The notes under the pieces are model-generated. The model was given only the letters and a program-made list of their open reading frames with translations. It did not search any database and was not told the DNA's origin. A program made the position numbers and the translations under genes. From positions 31,789 to 95,788 of the forward strand of contig QHVI01000010.1 in NCBI GenBank assembly GCA_003223515.1: a stretch of 64,000 nucleotides of DNA, in the 5' to 3' direction. Each line of letters begins with the position of its first letter. The first letter of the stretch is position 1. This stretch comes from Candidatus Angelobacter sp. Gp1-AA117. GTDB taxonomy: Bacteria; Acidobacteriota; Terriglobia; Terriglobales; Acidobacteriaceae. This document shows positions 15,978 to 24,447 of the stretch, piece by piece.

Positions 15978-16016
15978 AGCATTTTAGGTTAAGGTGTAGG
16001 GAATTCACACCCCTCT

Positions 16017-16085
16017 TGTCATTCCGACCGCAGTCCGACCGACGTAGGAGGGAGGACGGAGTGGAGGAAACCCGAGGATCTCTGC
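16017..16085. repeat. Dispersed repeat, 'TCATTCCGA ... GGAGGAAACC' type
   Basis: TGTCATTCCGACC ... GACGGAGTGGAGGAAACCCGAGGATCTCTGC resembles 43051-43118 (TGTCATTCCGAAC ... AGGGCGGAGGAATCTGC). Repeats of this kind are common between genes in Acidobacteria and other soil phyla. The rest of the 280-bp gap up to the first prepilin shows nothing else. Confidence 0.55.
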
Positions 16086-16257
16086 TCCACCATGCTGTCA
16101 CAAGGTGTTCTCACGGAACTTCGGGTTATTTGGTTCATTGGATCATTGGAACCTGCAAGATTTACAATAGAAGTGCGTTCATTGATCAGGCAGCCTGTTT
16201 CGCATCCCTCCCCCGGATCCCCGTTACCAGGCTGAAATTGGTTTTTAAGGTTGTAAG

Positions 16258-16713
16258 TTGAGAAGAAAAGTAACCCAGCGCGGCGTAACCATTCTGGAAT
16301 TGATTATTGCCATCACCATCCTTCTGGTGCTGATGGGAGCGGCAGTCCCGGTGGCGCGGCTGAGCATTAAGCGGCAGAAAGAGACTGAATTGCGCCGCGA
16401 CCTGTGGGAGATGCGCACTGCCATCGACCGCTATAAAGATGCCGCCGACCGCAACGCCTTTCAGATTAAAGTCGGCACTGAGGGTTACCCGCCCGATCTC
16501 GATACTCTGGTGAAGGGCGTGGACGTCCAGGGGAAAAAGCTGCGCTTCCTGCGGCGTATTCCTGTCGATCCCATGACTGGAAATACAGATTGGGGACTGC
16601 GGTCGATGCAGGACGATCCCACGTCAGAGTCATGGGGCGGGCAGAATGTTTTCGATGTCTACAGCAAGTCCAACGGCACGGGGCTTGACAGCACTAAGTA
16701 TAAGGATTGGTAA
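16258..16713 (+). CDS. Type II secretion/type IV pilus-like prepilin (GspG-like)
   Basis: 151 residues from TTG 16258. The prepilin signal is 'RRKVTQRG / VTILELIIAITILLVLMGAAVP': short basic leader, glycine before the cut and glutamate at position 5 of the mature protein. The mature helix leads into 'KETELRRDLWEMRTAIDRYKDAAD' and a C-terminal 'RRIPVDPMTGNTDWGL' segment, the calcium-site-type region of GspG pseudopilins. A prepilin peptidase must act in trans; none is in the window. The next prepilin gene starts 1 bp after this stop codon, so translation is likely coupled. Confidence 0.9.
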   Translation: MRRKVTQRGVTILELIIAITILLVLMGAAVPVARLSIKRQKETELRRDLWEMRTAIDRYKDAADRNAFQIKVGTEGYPPDLDTLVKGVDVQGKKLRFLRRIPVDPMTGNTDWGLRSMQDDPTSESWGGQNVFDVYSKSNGTGLDSTKYKDW

Positions 16714-16714
16714 C

Positions 16715-17125
16715 ATGATGGATTCAGCAAAGAAAATCCGCAATCAGCGCGGCTTCACCATGATCGAAATGATCATCGTGATCTCCATTGTGCTGATTCT
16801 TTCCGCGATTGCCATCCCCAGGTACATGATGCATGTTTTGCGGGCGCGCGAGGCCGTATTGATGGAAGACTTGGTTGCCATGCGTCAGGCGATTGACCAA
16901 TATACCGAAGATAAAGGCAAGGCTCCGCAAGCGCTTGAAGACCTGGTCAGCTCCGGATATCTGCACTCCATCCCCAAAGATCCGTTTACCGAAAAAAACG
17001 ATACCTGGCAGCCCGTAACGGACGACACCATTGCCAGCCCTGATCAGACCGAAACCGGCATCACCGACGTGCATAGCGGCTCCAGCCATGTGGGTTCGAC
17101 TGGGACGGCGTATAACACCTGGTGA
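16715..17125 (+). CDS. Second prepilin-like protein (GspG-like)
   Basis: 136 residues from ATG 16715 (an ATG ATG pair directly after the preceding stop). The signal is 'KKIRNQRG / FTMIEMIIVISIVLILSAIAIP' with Glu5. The mature region 'AVLMEDLVAMRQAIDQYTEDKGKAPQALEDLVSSGYLHSIPKDPFTEKNDTW' follows the GspG-type plan closely. Together with the upstream prepilin and secretin this forms a small pilus or pseudopilus set that lacks the ATPase and platform protein. The divergence between the two prepilins suggests they are separate subunits rather than a fresh duplication. Confidence 0.9.
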   Translation: MMDSAKKIRNQRGFTMIEMIIVISIVLILSAIAIPRYMMHVLRAREAVLMEDLVAMRQAIDQYTEDKGKAPQALEDLVSSGYLHSIPKDPFTEKNDTWQPVTDDTIASPDQTETGITDVHSGSSHVGSTGTAYNTW

Positions 17126-17803
17126 GGATTGGCCTTGTCCCGAGTTTGTTTCTGAATTCCCATCCCGCGAAGCTGGAGCGGAATCCCTACGCGAACAAAG
17201 ATTTATTGAGAAGTACTGTGGGTTTCAGGCGCTCTGAGAACTACAAGAATGCTGGTTGATCCACAACTCTAGATTTTTCAGCGCAGCCGAGGGCACCTCC
17301 ACCATAAGCACTAACTTAGGAATTCCTTTGATGACCGTCAATCTGTCATCCGCCGGGAATCTGCGAACCCTGGCTGATAACGGCTAATTCCTCAGAAGCG
17401 GACTTCTGGCCCGCGTGCTCGGGATTCCATTTCTGGCCCATAACTTCACTGTTGGCGTCAACCTGCCAAACTCAAGTTGAGCCGCATGTGCCCATTCGTA
17501 TGCCAAGCCGCACTCCCGTTTTGACCAAGATTGTTTGTAACGGGATTGGTCTTTATTGCACTAATCAGTAAGGGGTAGTCTCTCTACAGAGTAGGGTATT
17601 CCGATTGACGTAAGCGCTATGCAAAGGCGCTTGAGGCTGATTCAAGTCTCTCGTAACCGGGAAGACCATTTCTCCTCAAGCGCTGAAGCCGTGTGTCTTT
17701 GCCGGAAGTAGTCTTGAAAACACGATCTAAGCCTTGCTCCACCGCGCCGAAATCCATCACTGCAGGCATACCACGGGATCTTTGGAAACTAAGGAGTTAT
17801 TCT
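17126..17803. other. Gene-free region upstream of the AAA+ gene
   Basis: About 680 bp with no supportable gene. At 17281-17303, AGCGCAGCCGAGGGCACCTCCACC resembles the end of the repeat element in ubiD (reverse orientation), so it is probably a decayed copy. The part nearest the AAA+ gene should hold its promoter, but no clear boxes are visible. AAGGAG at 17791-17796 is the ribosome binding site of the AAA+ gene. Confidence 0.5.
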
Positions 17804-20677
17804 ATGGAAACCCAGGATATCCGAAAGGAAGACGAAGTACACGGCCGAATTAAAGCTTTAACGCATCAGACCCTGCTTTCTCTGCTTCGTACATATGATC
17901 ATGAATCGAAACTTTTCTATGGCAGCGTACAAAACAACCGTTCAACACCAGGGACATGGCGCGATAGTGCATTGGTTCTCATGGCGCTCCAGCAAGGCGT
18001 GGAGGCCATGCGACGAGATAGGCGCAAAGTGGAGATTGTACCAATGGACAAACAAGACGATTGGAGGCGGCTGGAGGAGGATTTTGAGAAGAACCTCAGA
18101 AAATTTAATGAAGGAAGGCTGGAGCCTATTTCCTACAATGCATATCGAGCGATCGTCTTTCAACCCACTGTCGACAAAATAATTGGGACAAATACAAACC
18201 AGATCCTTGGAAAAGAGGCTAGAGCCGGTCGCACGGCAGTGCCTTTCGTTCAGCGCGAAGCATTTAGCTGCTCCTGCATACTCAGCATCCTCAATATGTA
18301 TCCTTTGGAAAAGACACACGGGCGCGTGTTCATGGACGCGCTTGATATGGTGCTGCAGGAGCTCGTCCACCGGTATCCTCCACACTACGTTTTTGGCGGT
18401 GCATCACTGACGGGTACCGAACCGCATACGTTTGTTGCTTACGCATGCATTCGATCTCTCAAAGAGTTAGCGGAGACAGTGCAACAGCGAGCAAGAGAGC
18501 ATGAGAGGGTCTCTGCGCTGCTCGGGCATATCAATGACTGGCTCAAAAAGAGCGGCCCTATTTTTAAGAAATATGGAAAATCCAAATGGTTTATCGAATT
18601 CGTAGACGGTGAGGCCGAGCAGTTGAAAAATCCTGTTGGGTTAAGTGCGGTTATCAGAGCGCTGAAGAACGACGTCCTACCGGGATTGAGGAAAGACAAT
18701 TACAAATCCGGGAAGGAGCAGGCGGACGAGATTGCGGCTCAGTTCAGGAAAGCGATCGGAGACAAGCATACTAAAGGTACCGTGATTTATTGGTCAGAAG
18801 AGTTTGCTGGGCGTGTGCGCGACAAGGTGAGCGAGCTCGATAAGGTGATAGACAGAGGCTATGAAAACGTTCAAGGAGACTGGGACAAAATCAAAGCTGC
18901 GAGTAAGTCAGATGGCACACCTCCACCCGGAACAGATTCCATGAAACTTGCACAGAAGGAAATGAAGAATGCGGGCACACCTTGGCGACGCGCAGTCTTC
19001 CAGTCGATGATCTATGATCTCCAGACTCCGCGCTATATCTATGAGAAACTCGGCACGAAACCAACGTTGCCCGAAATCACAGAGGCCATTCAAAAGGTTG
19101 GACAGCATTGGGCGGACAGCGCTCAGCGCACTAGGAAATATTTATCTATGTTCGCCAAGTGGGCTACGCAGGAGTTACACCGCCAGATCACTCTCTACAG
19201 CCTAAACGGAAAAACCAGCTTCGATCCCGTACAACTGGCATTCGCATTGCGTATTCACCATGATGTTGAAGCGGAACCCAATAAAGATTTGATTGCTAAG
19301 GGTCTGGAGATTGTCCTAGAGACTCAACATGAGGACGGCACGTGGCCCACAGGAGCGCCGTTTGTAGTTGACTGGACAACTCTGGCTGCTGTGCATGTGG
19401 CAAATATTGAAATCATAAACGCCCTCATGCCCCTGATCGACAAAGATGTAGCGTCCCGCACCCAGTACCAGCTCTGTGCGCACCGAGTGTTCGATTGGCT
19501 AGAGAAGAACCATCGTGTAGTCTCTTCGTCCAAACGAAGCGAGATTGCAGGTTGGTCTACGGATCGTCTCCTTGAAACTGAGCGTGTGGACATGTGGGCA
19601 ACCGCCGCTGGTTTGCAATTTCTGATTGCGTACGGAAGGCTTCGCCAGCACTTGCTGAAGTTGGAGATGGCAGAAACGTTCGATTTCTCCCGGTCGACGC
19701 TAAGGTGGTCGGGGATTGTGGATGCCGAACTCAATATACCCTGCGAAAACAGGATAACCAGCAAAATCTACGAAAACTACATTCGGCCATTCAAGGAAAC
19801 AGGAGAAAGCAATCATTCTGCCATGGTGTTGCACGGGCCTCCCGGTACAGCAAAATCGACTCTCGCACAGGCGATAGCAGCTGAGTTGGGGTGGAGCTTG
19901 GTAACTATAACGCCTAGTGATTTCGTAAAGGAAGGCATCGAGCAAAGCGAGAACAAAGCCCGGCAGTTGTTCAAGGAGCTCGTTCTCTTACGCGAATCTG
20001 TAGTCCTTTTTGATGAACTTGATGAAATGCTGCGCGATCGCCAGGATCAGCAGTCACAAACCGGCATCGCAATGCTCAGGTTTCTTATTCCGGGGATGCT
20101 TCCAAAGCTGCAAATGTTAAAGCAATTTGGCGAGAAGAATCGTCTCATTTTCATCGTAGCAACCAACTACAAAGACCGCCTCGATAGTGCCGTAGTTCGC
20201 ACTGGGCGAGTTGACGATGCCTTCGCTGTAGTCCCACCCGATGAACCGTCTCGCTACTGCTTGATCTGGAACTTCCTCCAAAATGCAGGCTACCCAGAGG
20301 CGGAGAAGGAGCGGCTTGCGTCCTTTGTGGCAGCAAGAACTCAGGGGTGGGTGTACAAAGAAATCGAGCATTTGGTTGGGCTCGTTCGCAAAAAAAGGTT
20401 TCTCCATAGCAATAGCGAAGAAGAAAAAAACTTGACAGAGGGTTTGGCCGTGCGTGACCTTTCACCGAAAGATCCTCCAAATAAAACATTGTCCGAGTTT
20501 AGGAGCTACAGCATACTCGGCCAGCAGGCTGCGCTAGACATTCTGGATTTCTATCGCGGACGCGACAAGGCATCGGAGGAGATTTTGAGTGTTCTGGGCG
20601 CTTATGGTGTGGATACCAGGAACAGGAACCCCAAACAGAAACGGGATCTAGTCCAGTGGGTTACTGGAGCCAAGTGA
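17804..20677 (+). CDS. Large AAA+ ATPase with an alpha-helical, prenyltransferase-like N-terminal half
   Basis: 957 residues from ATG 17804 (AAGGAG 7 bases upstream; a TTG at 17693 only adds a non-conserved leader). Residues 1-600 are mostly helical with two segments of the alpha/alpha-toroid type: 'LFYGSVQNNRSTPGTWRDSALVLMAL' (about 35-60) and 'GLEIVLETQHEDGTWPTG' (about 500-517), the Q-x-x-x-G-x-W motif of terpene-cyclase/prenyltransferase repeats. Residues about 640-870 are an AAA+ module of the FtsH/Vps4 type: Walker A GPPGTAKST (678-686), Walker B VVLFDELDE (733-741), sensor 1 'VATNY' (about 786) and arginine finger in 'VRTGRVD'. No membrane helix or protease motif is seen. The gene stands alone and its partner and function are unknown. 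Confidence 0.8.
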   Translation: METQDIRKEDEVHGRIKALTHQTLLSLLRTYDHESKLFYGSVQNNRSTPGTWRDSALVLMALQQGVEAMRRDRRKVEIVPMDKQDDWRRLEEDFEKNLRKFNEGRLEPISYNAYRAIVFQPTVDKIIGTNTNQILGKEARAGRTAVPFVQREAFSCSCILSILNMYPLEKTHGRVFMDALDMVLQELVHRYPPHYVFGGASLTGTEPHTFVAYACIRSLKELAETVQQRAREHERVSALLGHINDWLKKSGPIFKKYGKSKWFIEFVDGEAEQLKNPVGLSAVIRALKNDVLPGLRKDNYKSGKEQADEIAAQFRKAIGDKHTKGTVIYWSEEFAGRVRDKVSELDKVIDRGYENVQGDWDKIKAASKSDGTPPPGTDSMKLAQKEMKNAGTPWRRAVFQSMIYDLQTPRYIYEKLGTKPTLPEITEAIQKVGQHWADSAQRTRKYLSMFAKWATQELHRQITLYSLNGKTSFDPVQLAFALRIHHDVEAEPNKDLIAKGLEIVLETQHEDGTWPTGAPFVVDWTTLAAVHVANIEIINALMPLIDKDVASRTQYQLCAHRVFDWLEKNHRVVSSSKRSEIAGWSTDRLLETERVDMWATAAGLQFLIAYGRLRQHLLKLEMAETFDFSRSTLRWSGIVDAELNIPCENRITSKIYENYIRPFKETGESNHSAMVLHGPPGTAKSTLAQAIAAELGWSLVTITPSDFVKEGIEQSENKARQLFKELVLLRESVVLFDELDEMLRDRQDQQSQTGIAMLRFLIPGMLPKLQMLKQFGEKNRLIFIVATNYKDRLDSAVVRTGRVDDAFAVVPPDEPSRYCLIWNFLQNAGYPEAEKERLASFVAARTQGWVYKEIEHLVGLVRKKRFLHSNSEEEKNLTEGLAVRDLSPKDPPNKTLSEFRSYSILGQQAALDILDFYRGRDKASEEILSVLGAYGVDTRNRNPKQKRDLVQWVTGAK

Positions 20678-21105
20678 GCGTGAAGGAGTAAGAATCGTCC
20701 CCGATCAATGACCTAAGTGGCTTGACTAGCAGGGCGCTGCAGCGCGCGCCACAAGTCGTGTGCGATGGATACGGGCGCCAATACACTTCAACCCGAGGAG
20801 CTCGCTTTGGGATCACAAAGTTCCTCGCCGTACCGGATGGTACATAAACGGGCTTCCGGAAAATTGCGGCGACCGAACCCATTAGCGCCTATGGGACCTC
20901 CACCCCGCCACGCGCAACGTCGGCGCGTGTCGAGGACCCCGGCGGCTGCGGTCCATAAAATAAATTTTTTCTTTTAGTTGCGGCTGGACTGCGTTGCTCC
21001 ACAAGGTGCTTTGAATCTTGTTTTCCCGCGCAAACTTTTGGCTCACGTCAGCCTAGCCGGGTTTCCAATTACGCAATTACAAAATTATGACAATTTTGGC
21101 AATTC
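20678..21105. other. Gene-free region with repeat copy
   Basis: About 430 bp between the AAA+ gene and the converging nucleotidyltransferase-like gene. It holds a copy of the GCACAGCCG-family repeat (20896-20954) and an A/T-rich tract. No gene is supportable. Confidence 0.55.
20896..20954 (+). repeat. Copy of the palindromic repeat family found inside ubiD
   Basis: CTCCACCCCGCCACGCGCAAC is identical over 21 bases (given here in two overlapping parts: CTCCACCCCGCCACG and CCACGCGCAAC) to the reverse complement of the ubiD insert, and the rest (GAGGACCCCGGCGGCTG) matches with few changes. It lies 2 kb from that insert in inverted orientation. Confidence 0.75.
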
Positions 21106-22191
21106 CTACCAAACTCCCTTATCACTCCCCGTAATCTTGAAGGCTACTGCGGCCGCTGAGGCCAGTGGAGGCAGCAGGCTCAGGCGGAACGTCGCAGGCA
21201 CGTTGCCTTTGCAGGCCGTATGTGTGATCTGCCGGGTATAGAGTCTTGCTCCATAAGGAAGAATGGGAATGCGCAGGAAGCGGGCGCGGGTATACATCTG
21301 GTCTGCGCCCAGCGCAGCGTTGGCTAGCACATCGGCAGGCAGATTCAATCCACTACCGCGATACTGCTTCACGTACTCAGAGACGATGTTGAGGAAGCTG
21401 GCGACTCCCGGCCAGATACCCGCTTCTTCGGCGGCGCGGCGCAGCTCTTCCCACTTCACTTTGCCTGATTCCACCAGTGAGGCGGCATTCAGGATGTCAC
21501 AGACGCGGAAGTAGAAATGCCGGTACATCCGCTGGAGGGTGGCGGCGAAGATGCGCTCCTCCGGCGCAGGAGTTGGGAATTCATAGCCATGCACCTGGGT
21601 GTTGACGCGGCGGTCGATGAAGCGTTGCGCCATCTCTTTGTGCTCGCCGGTCTGGCCGAGGCGGCCGATGTGGGCCTCCACGGATTCACGCAGCCCTGGC
21701 AGGGCAAAGTTCCACTTGTTGGCCAGCCGGTCACCCCAGCTCCGGGCTTCAACGTGGGCATTGAGCTTCTGAGTGAAGACGCGTACCACCTCGTTTTTGG
21801 GGCCGGTAGTGACCAGATCAAGGTCGTTGCCCAGGTCAGGCCAATGGTCGAGGGTCTTCATTACGACTGCCGGACAATCAGCCTCTTGCAGCGCTTCACA
21901 TACATCCTTCAGGTGAGTGAGAGCGTTGGCAATGCGTTCCCGTTCGGTGGTGAGAACACTAACCGCCCAGGCCTGCACGTCGGCATTGCCTTTGTGTCCG
22001 GCCACCCGGTTGATGACTTCAAAGACTCTTATGACGACATGATTGGAGTCGGCCAGATCGACAAAATCTTTTCTCTGTTCGCTGGTCAATGATGACAACC
22101 ACGGAAACAGGTCGGCGGCGGCCGTGGGCCTGAGAGTCAACTTGAAAAATGCATCTATATATTGCTTTTCACCTTGAATGGACGTGGCCAT
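21106..22191 (-). CDS. Uncharacterised nucleotidyltransferase-like protein (NTP_transf_5 type)
   Basis: 361 residues. The central pattern 'CPAVVMKTLDHWPDLGNDLDLVTTG' (about 113-137) matches the 'K-G...R...D-x-D-L-V' region of the PF14907-type nucleotidyltransferase fold, with D-x-D as likely metal ligands; the lysine-glycine pair is changed to K-T. An N-terminal helical part and a long C-terminal helical part ('RIFAATLQRMYRHFYFRVCDILNAASLV') follow. Members often sit in polysaccharide or peptide-modification loci, but none is nearby. Function is unknown; activity is plausible because the D-x-D is kept. Confidence 0.6.
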   Translation of the reverse strand: MATSIQGEKQYIDAFFKLTLRPTAAADLFPWLSSLTSEQRKDFVDLADSNHVVIRVFEVINRVAGHKGNADVQAWAVSVLTTERERIANALTHLKDVCEALQEADCPAVVMKTLDHWPDLGNDLDLVTTGPKNEVVRVFTQKLNAHVEARSWGDRLANKWNFALPGLRESVEAHIGRLGQTGEHKEMAQRFIDRRVNTQVHGYEFPTPAPEERIFAATLQRMYRHFYFRVCDILNAASLVESGKVKWEELRRAAEEAGIWPGVASFLNIVSEYVKQYRGSGLNLPADVLANAALGADQMYTRARFLRIPILPYGARLYTRQITHTACKGNVPATFRLSLLPPLASAAAVAFKITGSDKGVW

Positions 22192-22286
22192 GAGACGAGT
22201 AGCTCCCCGGAGTCTATGTTTGTCTTTTCGTTATGATGAGAGCACCAGCCACTCAGGTTGGCAAAGCGGTGAACGGGCTGGCACTT

Positions 22287-22292
22287 TATAAT
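22287..22292 (+). promoter_or_regulatory. Candidate -10 element for ubiD
   Basis: TATAAT 36 bases before the ubiD ATG. The nearest -35-like hexamer (TTGGCA, 22258-22263) is 23 bases away, too far for a normal promoter, so only the -10 is proposed. Confidence 0.3.
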
Positions 22293-22327
22293 CGCATTTC
22301 CCGCCAGCAATCAGGCTTAGGAGAGGA

Positions 22328-23959
22328 ATGGCTTTTAAAGACCTTAGAGAGTGGATTGCCGCGCTCGACCGGGCCGGCGAACTCCAACACATACGCGCGG
22401 AAGTAGACCCTATTCTGGAGATCGCTGAGATCACTGATCGGGTTTCCAAGGGCGCAGCCCGGAAATACAGCCGACCGGGCGGTCCGGCGCTGCTGTTTGA
22501 GAACGTGAAGGGCGCGAATGGCGTCCCGGTGCTCATCAACCAGTTTGGCTCGGAGCGGCGCATGCAGATGGCGCTGGAGGTGGAGCGGCTCGATGAGATT
22601 GCCGAGCGCATCCGCCAGTTGCTGAATATGAAGTCGCCGGAAGGCTTCCTGGAAAAACTCAAGATGCTGCCCATGCTGGCGGATATGGGCAAGTTTTTCC
22701 CCAAGACAGTAGGAACGGGCGCATGCAAAGAGGTCATCAGGAAAAAGGATTTTTCACTGCTCGACTTTCCCGTGCTGCAGTGCTGGCCCGGGGATGCCGG
22801 GCGTTTCATCACCCTGCCTTGCGTGATCACCCGCGATCCCCGGACAGGCAAACGCAACATGGGCATGTATCGGATGCAGGTGTATGACGCTACCTCGGCA
22901 GGAATGCACTGGCAGCGGCAGAAAGTAGCCGCAGAGCATTATCGCGATAGGCTGCGCATGGCCGCCAGCAGGGATCGTGTGGCACAGCCGCCGGGGTCCC
23001 CGCCACCCGCCGTTGTTGCGCGTGGCGGGGTGGAGGCGTCCTCGGCTGTGCGCGATGCTGTAGACATCATGGCCCGCTCTGGAGGAGGCTCGATGCTGGC
23101 TGCTAGCAGCGGACAGCCCAGCGGCAAGCTGGAGGTTGCGGTCGCGATTGGCACCGATCCAGCGTTGACCTTCTCGGCGATTGTACCCGCGCCGCCCGAG
23201 GTGGAGGAGTTCATCATTGCCGGATTCCTGCGGCAGCAGCCTGTGGAACTGGTGAAGTGTGAAACCGTCGATCTGGAAGTTCCGGCCAACGCCGAGATTG
23301 TTCTGGAAGGCTACGTGAATCTCGACGAGTTGCGCACCGAAGGCCCCTTCGGAGATCACACCGGGTTTTATTCGCTGGAAGATGAATACCCGGTGTTCCA
23401 TGTGACGTGCATTACGCATCGCAAGAATCCCATCTATGCCACTACCATTGTAGGCAAGCCGCCTATGGAGGACGCCTGGATGGGCAAGGCAGTGGAACGC
23501 ATCTTCCTGCCGTTGATGAAGCTGACGCTGCCGGAGATCGTAGACGTAAACCTGCCGGTGGAGGGCGTGTTTCACAACCTGATGATTGTCTCCATTCGCA
23601 AGTCGTATCCGGGCCATGCGCGCAAGGTAATGAACGGCATCTGGGCGCTGGGACAGGCCATGTTCACCAAGTGCATTGTGGTGGTCGATGAAGATGTGAA
23701 TGTGCAGGACATCGGCGAGGTGGTGCTGAAGGTGTTGAACAATATCGATCCGGAACGCGATATCCAGTTCACCCTCGGGCCGGTGGATTCGCTCGACCAT
23801 GCCTCGCGCCTGCCGAATTTCGGGTCGAAGATGGGCATCGATGCCACCCGCAAATGGCCAACGGAAGGCTTTACGCGTCCGTGGCCGGATGAGATTCTGA
23901 TGGATGAAAAGACCAAAGCGCTGGTCGATAAAAAATGGAAAGACCTGGGGATTGAATAG
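22328..23959 (+). CDS. ubiD: UbiD family decarboxylase with an in-frame repeat insertion
   Basis: 543 residues; AGGAGAGGA lies directly before the ATG. UbiD enzymes use prenylated FMN to decarboxylate aromatic or polyprenyl-substituted acids, here probably in menaquinone/quinone synthesis or aromatic acid metabolism. Family segments: 'FKDLREWIAALDRAGELQHI', 'CVITRDPRTGKRNMGMYRMQVYD' and 'GMHWQR' (cofactor/metal region), 'EGPFGDHTGFYSL', 'MIVSIRKSYPGHARKVMNGIW'. Between 'EHYRDRLRMAA' (about 215) and 'KLEVAVAIGTDPA' (about 262) there are about 45 extra residues, rich in Pro, Ala, Gly and Ser, of which 27 codons are the repeat element. The frame is kept, so the enzyme may still work. The flavin prenyltransferase gene (ubiX) is not in the window. 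Confidence 0.92.
   Translation: MAFKDLREWIAALDRAGELQHIRAEVDPILEIAEITDRVSKGAARKYSRPGGPALLFENVKGANGVPVLINQFGSERRMQMALEVERLDEIAERIRQLLNMKSPEGFLEKLKMLPMLADMGKFFPKTVGTGACKEVIRKKDFSLLDFPVLQCWPGDAGRFITLPCVITRDPRTGKRNMGMYRMQVYDATSAGMHWQRQKVAAEHYRDRLRMAASRDRVAQPPGSPPPAVVARGGVEASSAVRDAVDIMARSGGGSMLAASSGQPSGKLEVAVAIGTDPALTFSAIVPAPPEVEEFIIAGFLRQQPVELVKCETVDLEVPANAEIVLEGYVNLDELRTEGPFGDHTGFYSLEDEYPVFHVTCITHRKNPIYATTIVGKPPMEDAWMGKAVERIFLPLMKLTLPEIVDVNLPVEGVFHNLMIVSIRKSYPGHARKVMNGIWALGQAMFTKCIVVVDEDVNVQDIGEVVLKVLNNIDPERDIQFTLGPVDSLDHASRLPNFGSKMGIDATRKWPTEGFTRPWPDEILMDEKTKALVDKKWKDLGIE
22975..23055 (-). mobile_element. 81-bp palindromic repeat element inserted in-frame in ubiD
   Basis: The ends are TCGTGTGGCACAGCCGCC (22975-22992) and CCTCGGCTGTGCGCGA (23040-23055), identical to the ends of the 229-bp element at 42979-43207. 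GCACAGCCG (22982-22990) pairs with CGGCTGTGC (23043-23051), and inside CCCCGCCAC (22998-23006) pairs with GTGGCGGGG (23022-23030), so the element forms a long hairpin. Its length of 27 codons keeps the reading frame. Confidence 0.75.
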
Positions 23960-23961
23960 AC

Positions 23962-24447
23962 ATGAAGAGCTTTCAGGAATCCGCCGCCGCGTTGAACAAT
24001 ACCATTGAAGCCGTGACGCCCTTGCTCCTTCAGTTCTCTGATGCTGATGCCGCCGTGCGGCCTGCGCCGGGCAAGTGGTCGAAGAAAGAAATTCTCGGCC
24101 ACCTGATGGACTCAGCTTGCAACAATCATCAGCGCTTCGTCCGCGCGGCCTTGCAGGGAGAGCTTACGTTTCCCGGCTACGATCAGGAAAGACTGGTCGA
24201 GCTGCAACGCTTTCAGGATCTTGAGTGGAAATTCCTGATTGAGCTGTGGGTCACGTATAACCGGCTGCTGGTGCATGTGATCAAAAATTTGCCCGCAAGC
24301 GCGCACCAGGTGACATGCCGGATTGGGCCATACAAGCCGGCTGCGCTCGGCTGGATCGCGGAAGATTACGTGGAACACATGAAGCATCATCTCAACCAGG
24401 TTTGCGGCAGGAAATTCGAATCGAGCTATTCCGCCAGTGCCTACTGA
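23962..24447 (+). CDS. DinB family protein
   Basis: 161 residues. It has the four-helix DinB_2 pattern: 'KWSKKEILGHLMDSACNNHQRFVRAAL' with the first metal-type histidine, then 'EDYVEHMKHHLNQV' with the pair of C-terminal histidines. DinB-like proteins bind a divalent metal; some use bacillithiol, mycothiol or glutathione as cosubstrate, others have no known reaction. It starts 2 bp after the ubiD stop and overlaps the next gene by 11 bp, so these three genes are probably one transcript. Confidence 0.88.
   Translation: MKSFQESAAALNNTIEAVTPLLLQFSDADAAVRPAPGKWSKKEILGHLMDSACNNHQRFVRAALQGELTFPGYDQERLVELQRFQDLEWKFLIELWVTYNRLLVHVIKNLPASAHQVTCRIGPYKPAALGWIAEDYVEHMKHHLNQVCGRKFESSYSASAY

Noticed and set aside
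16016..16261. Frame between the secretin and the first prepilin
   Set aside because: Lies over a dispersed intergenic repeat and shows no family pattern.
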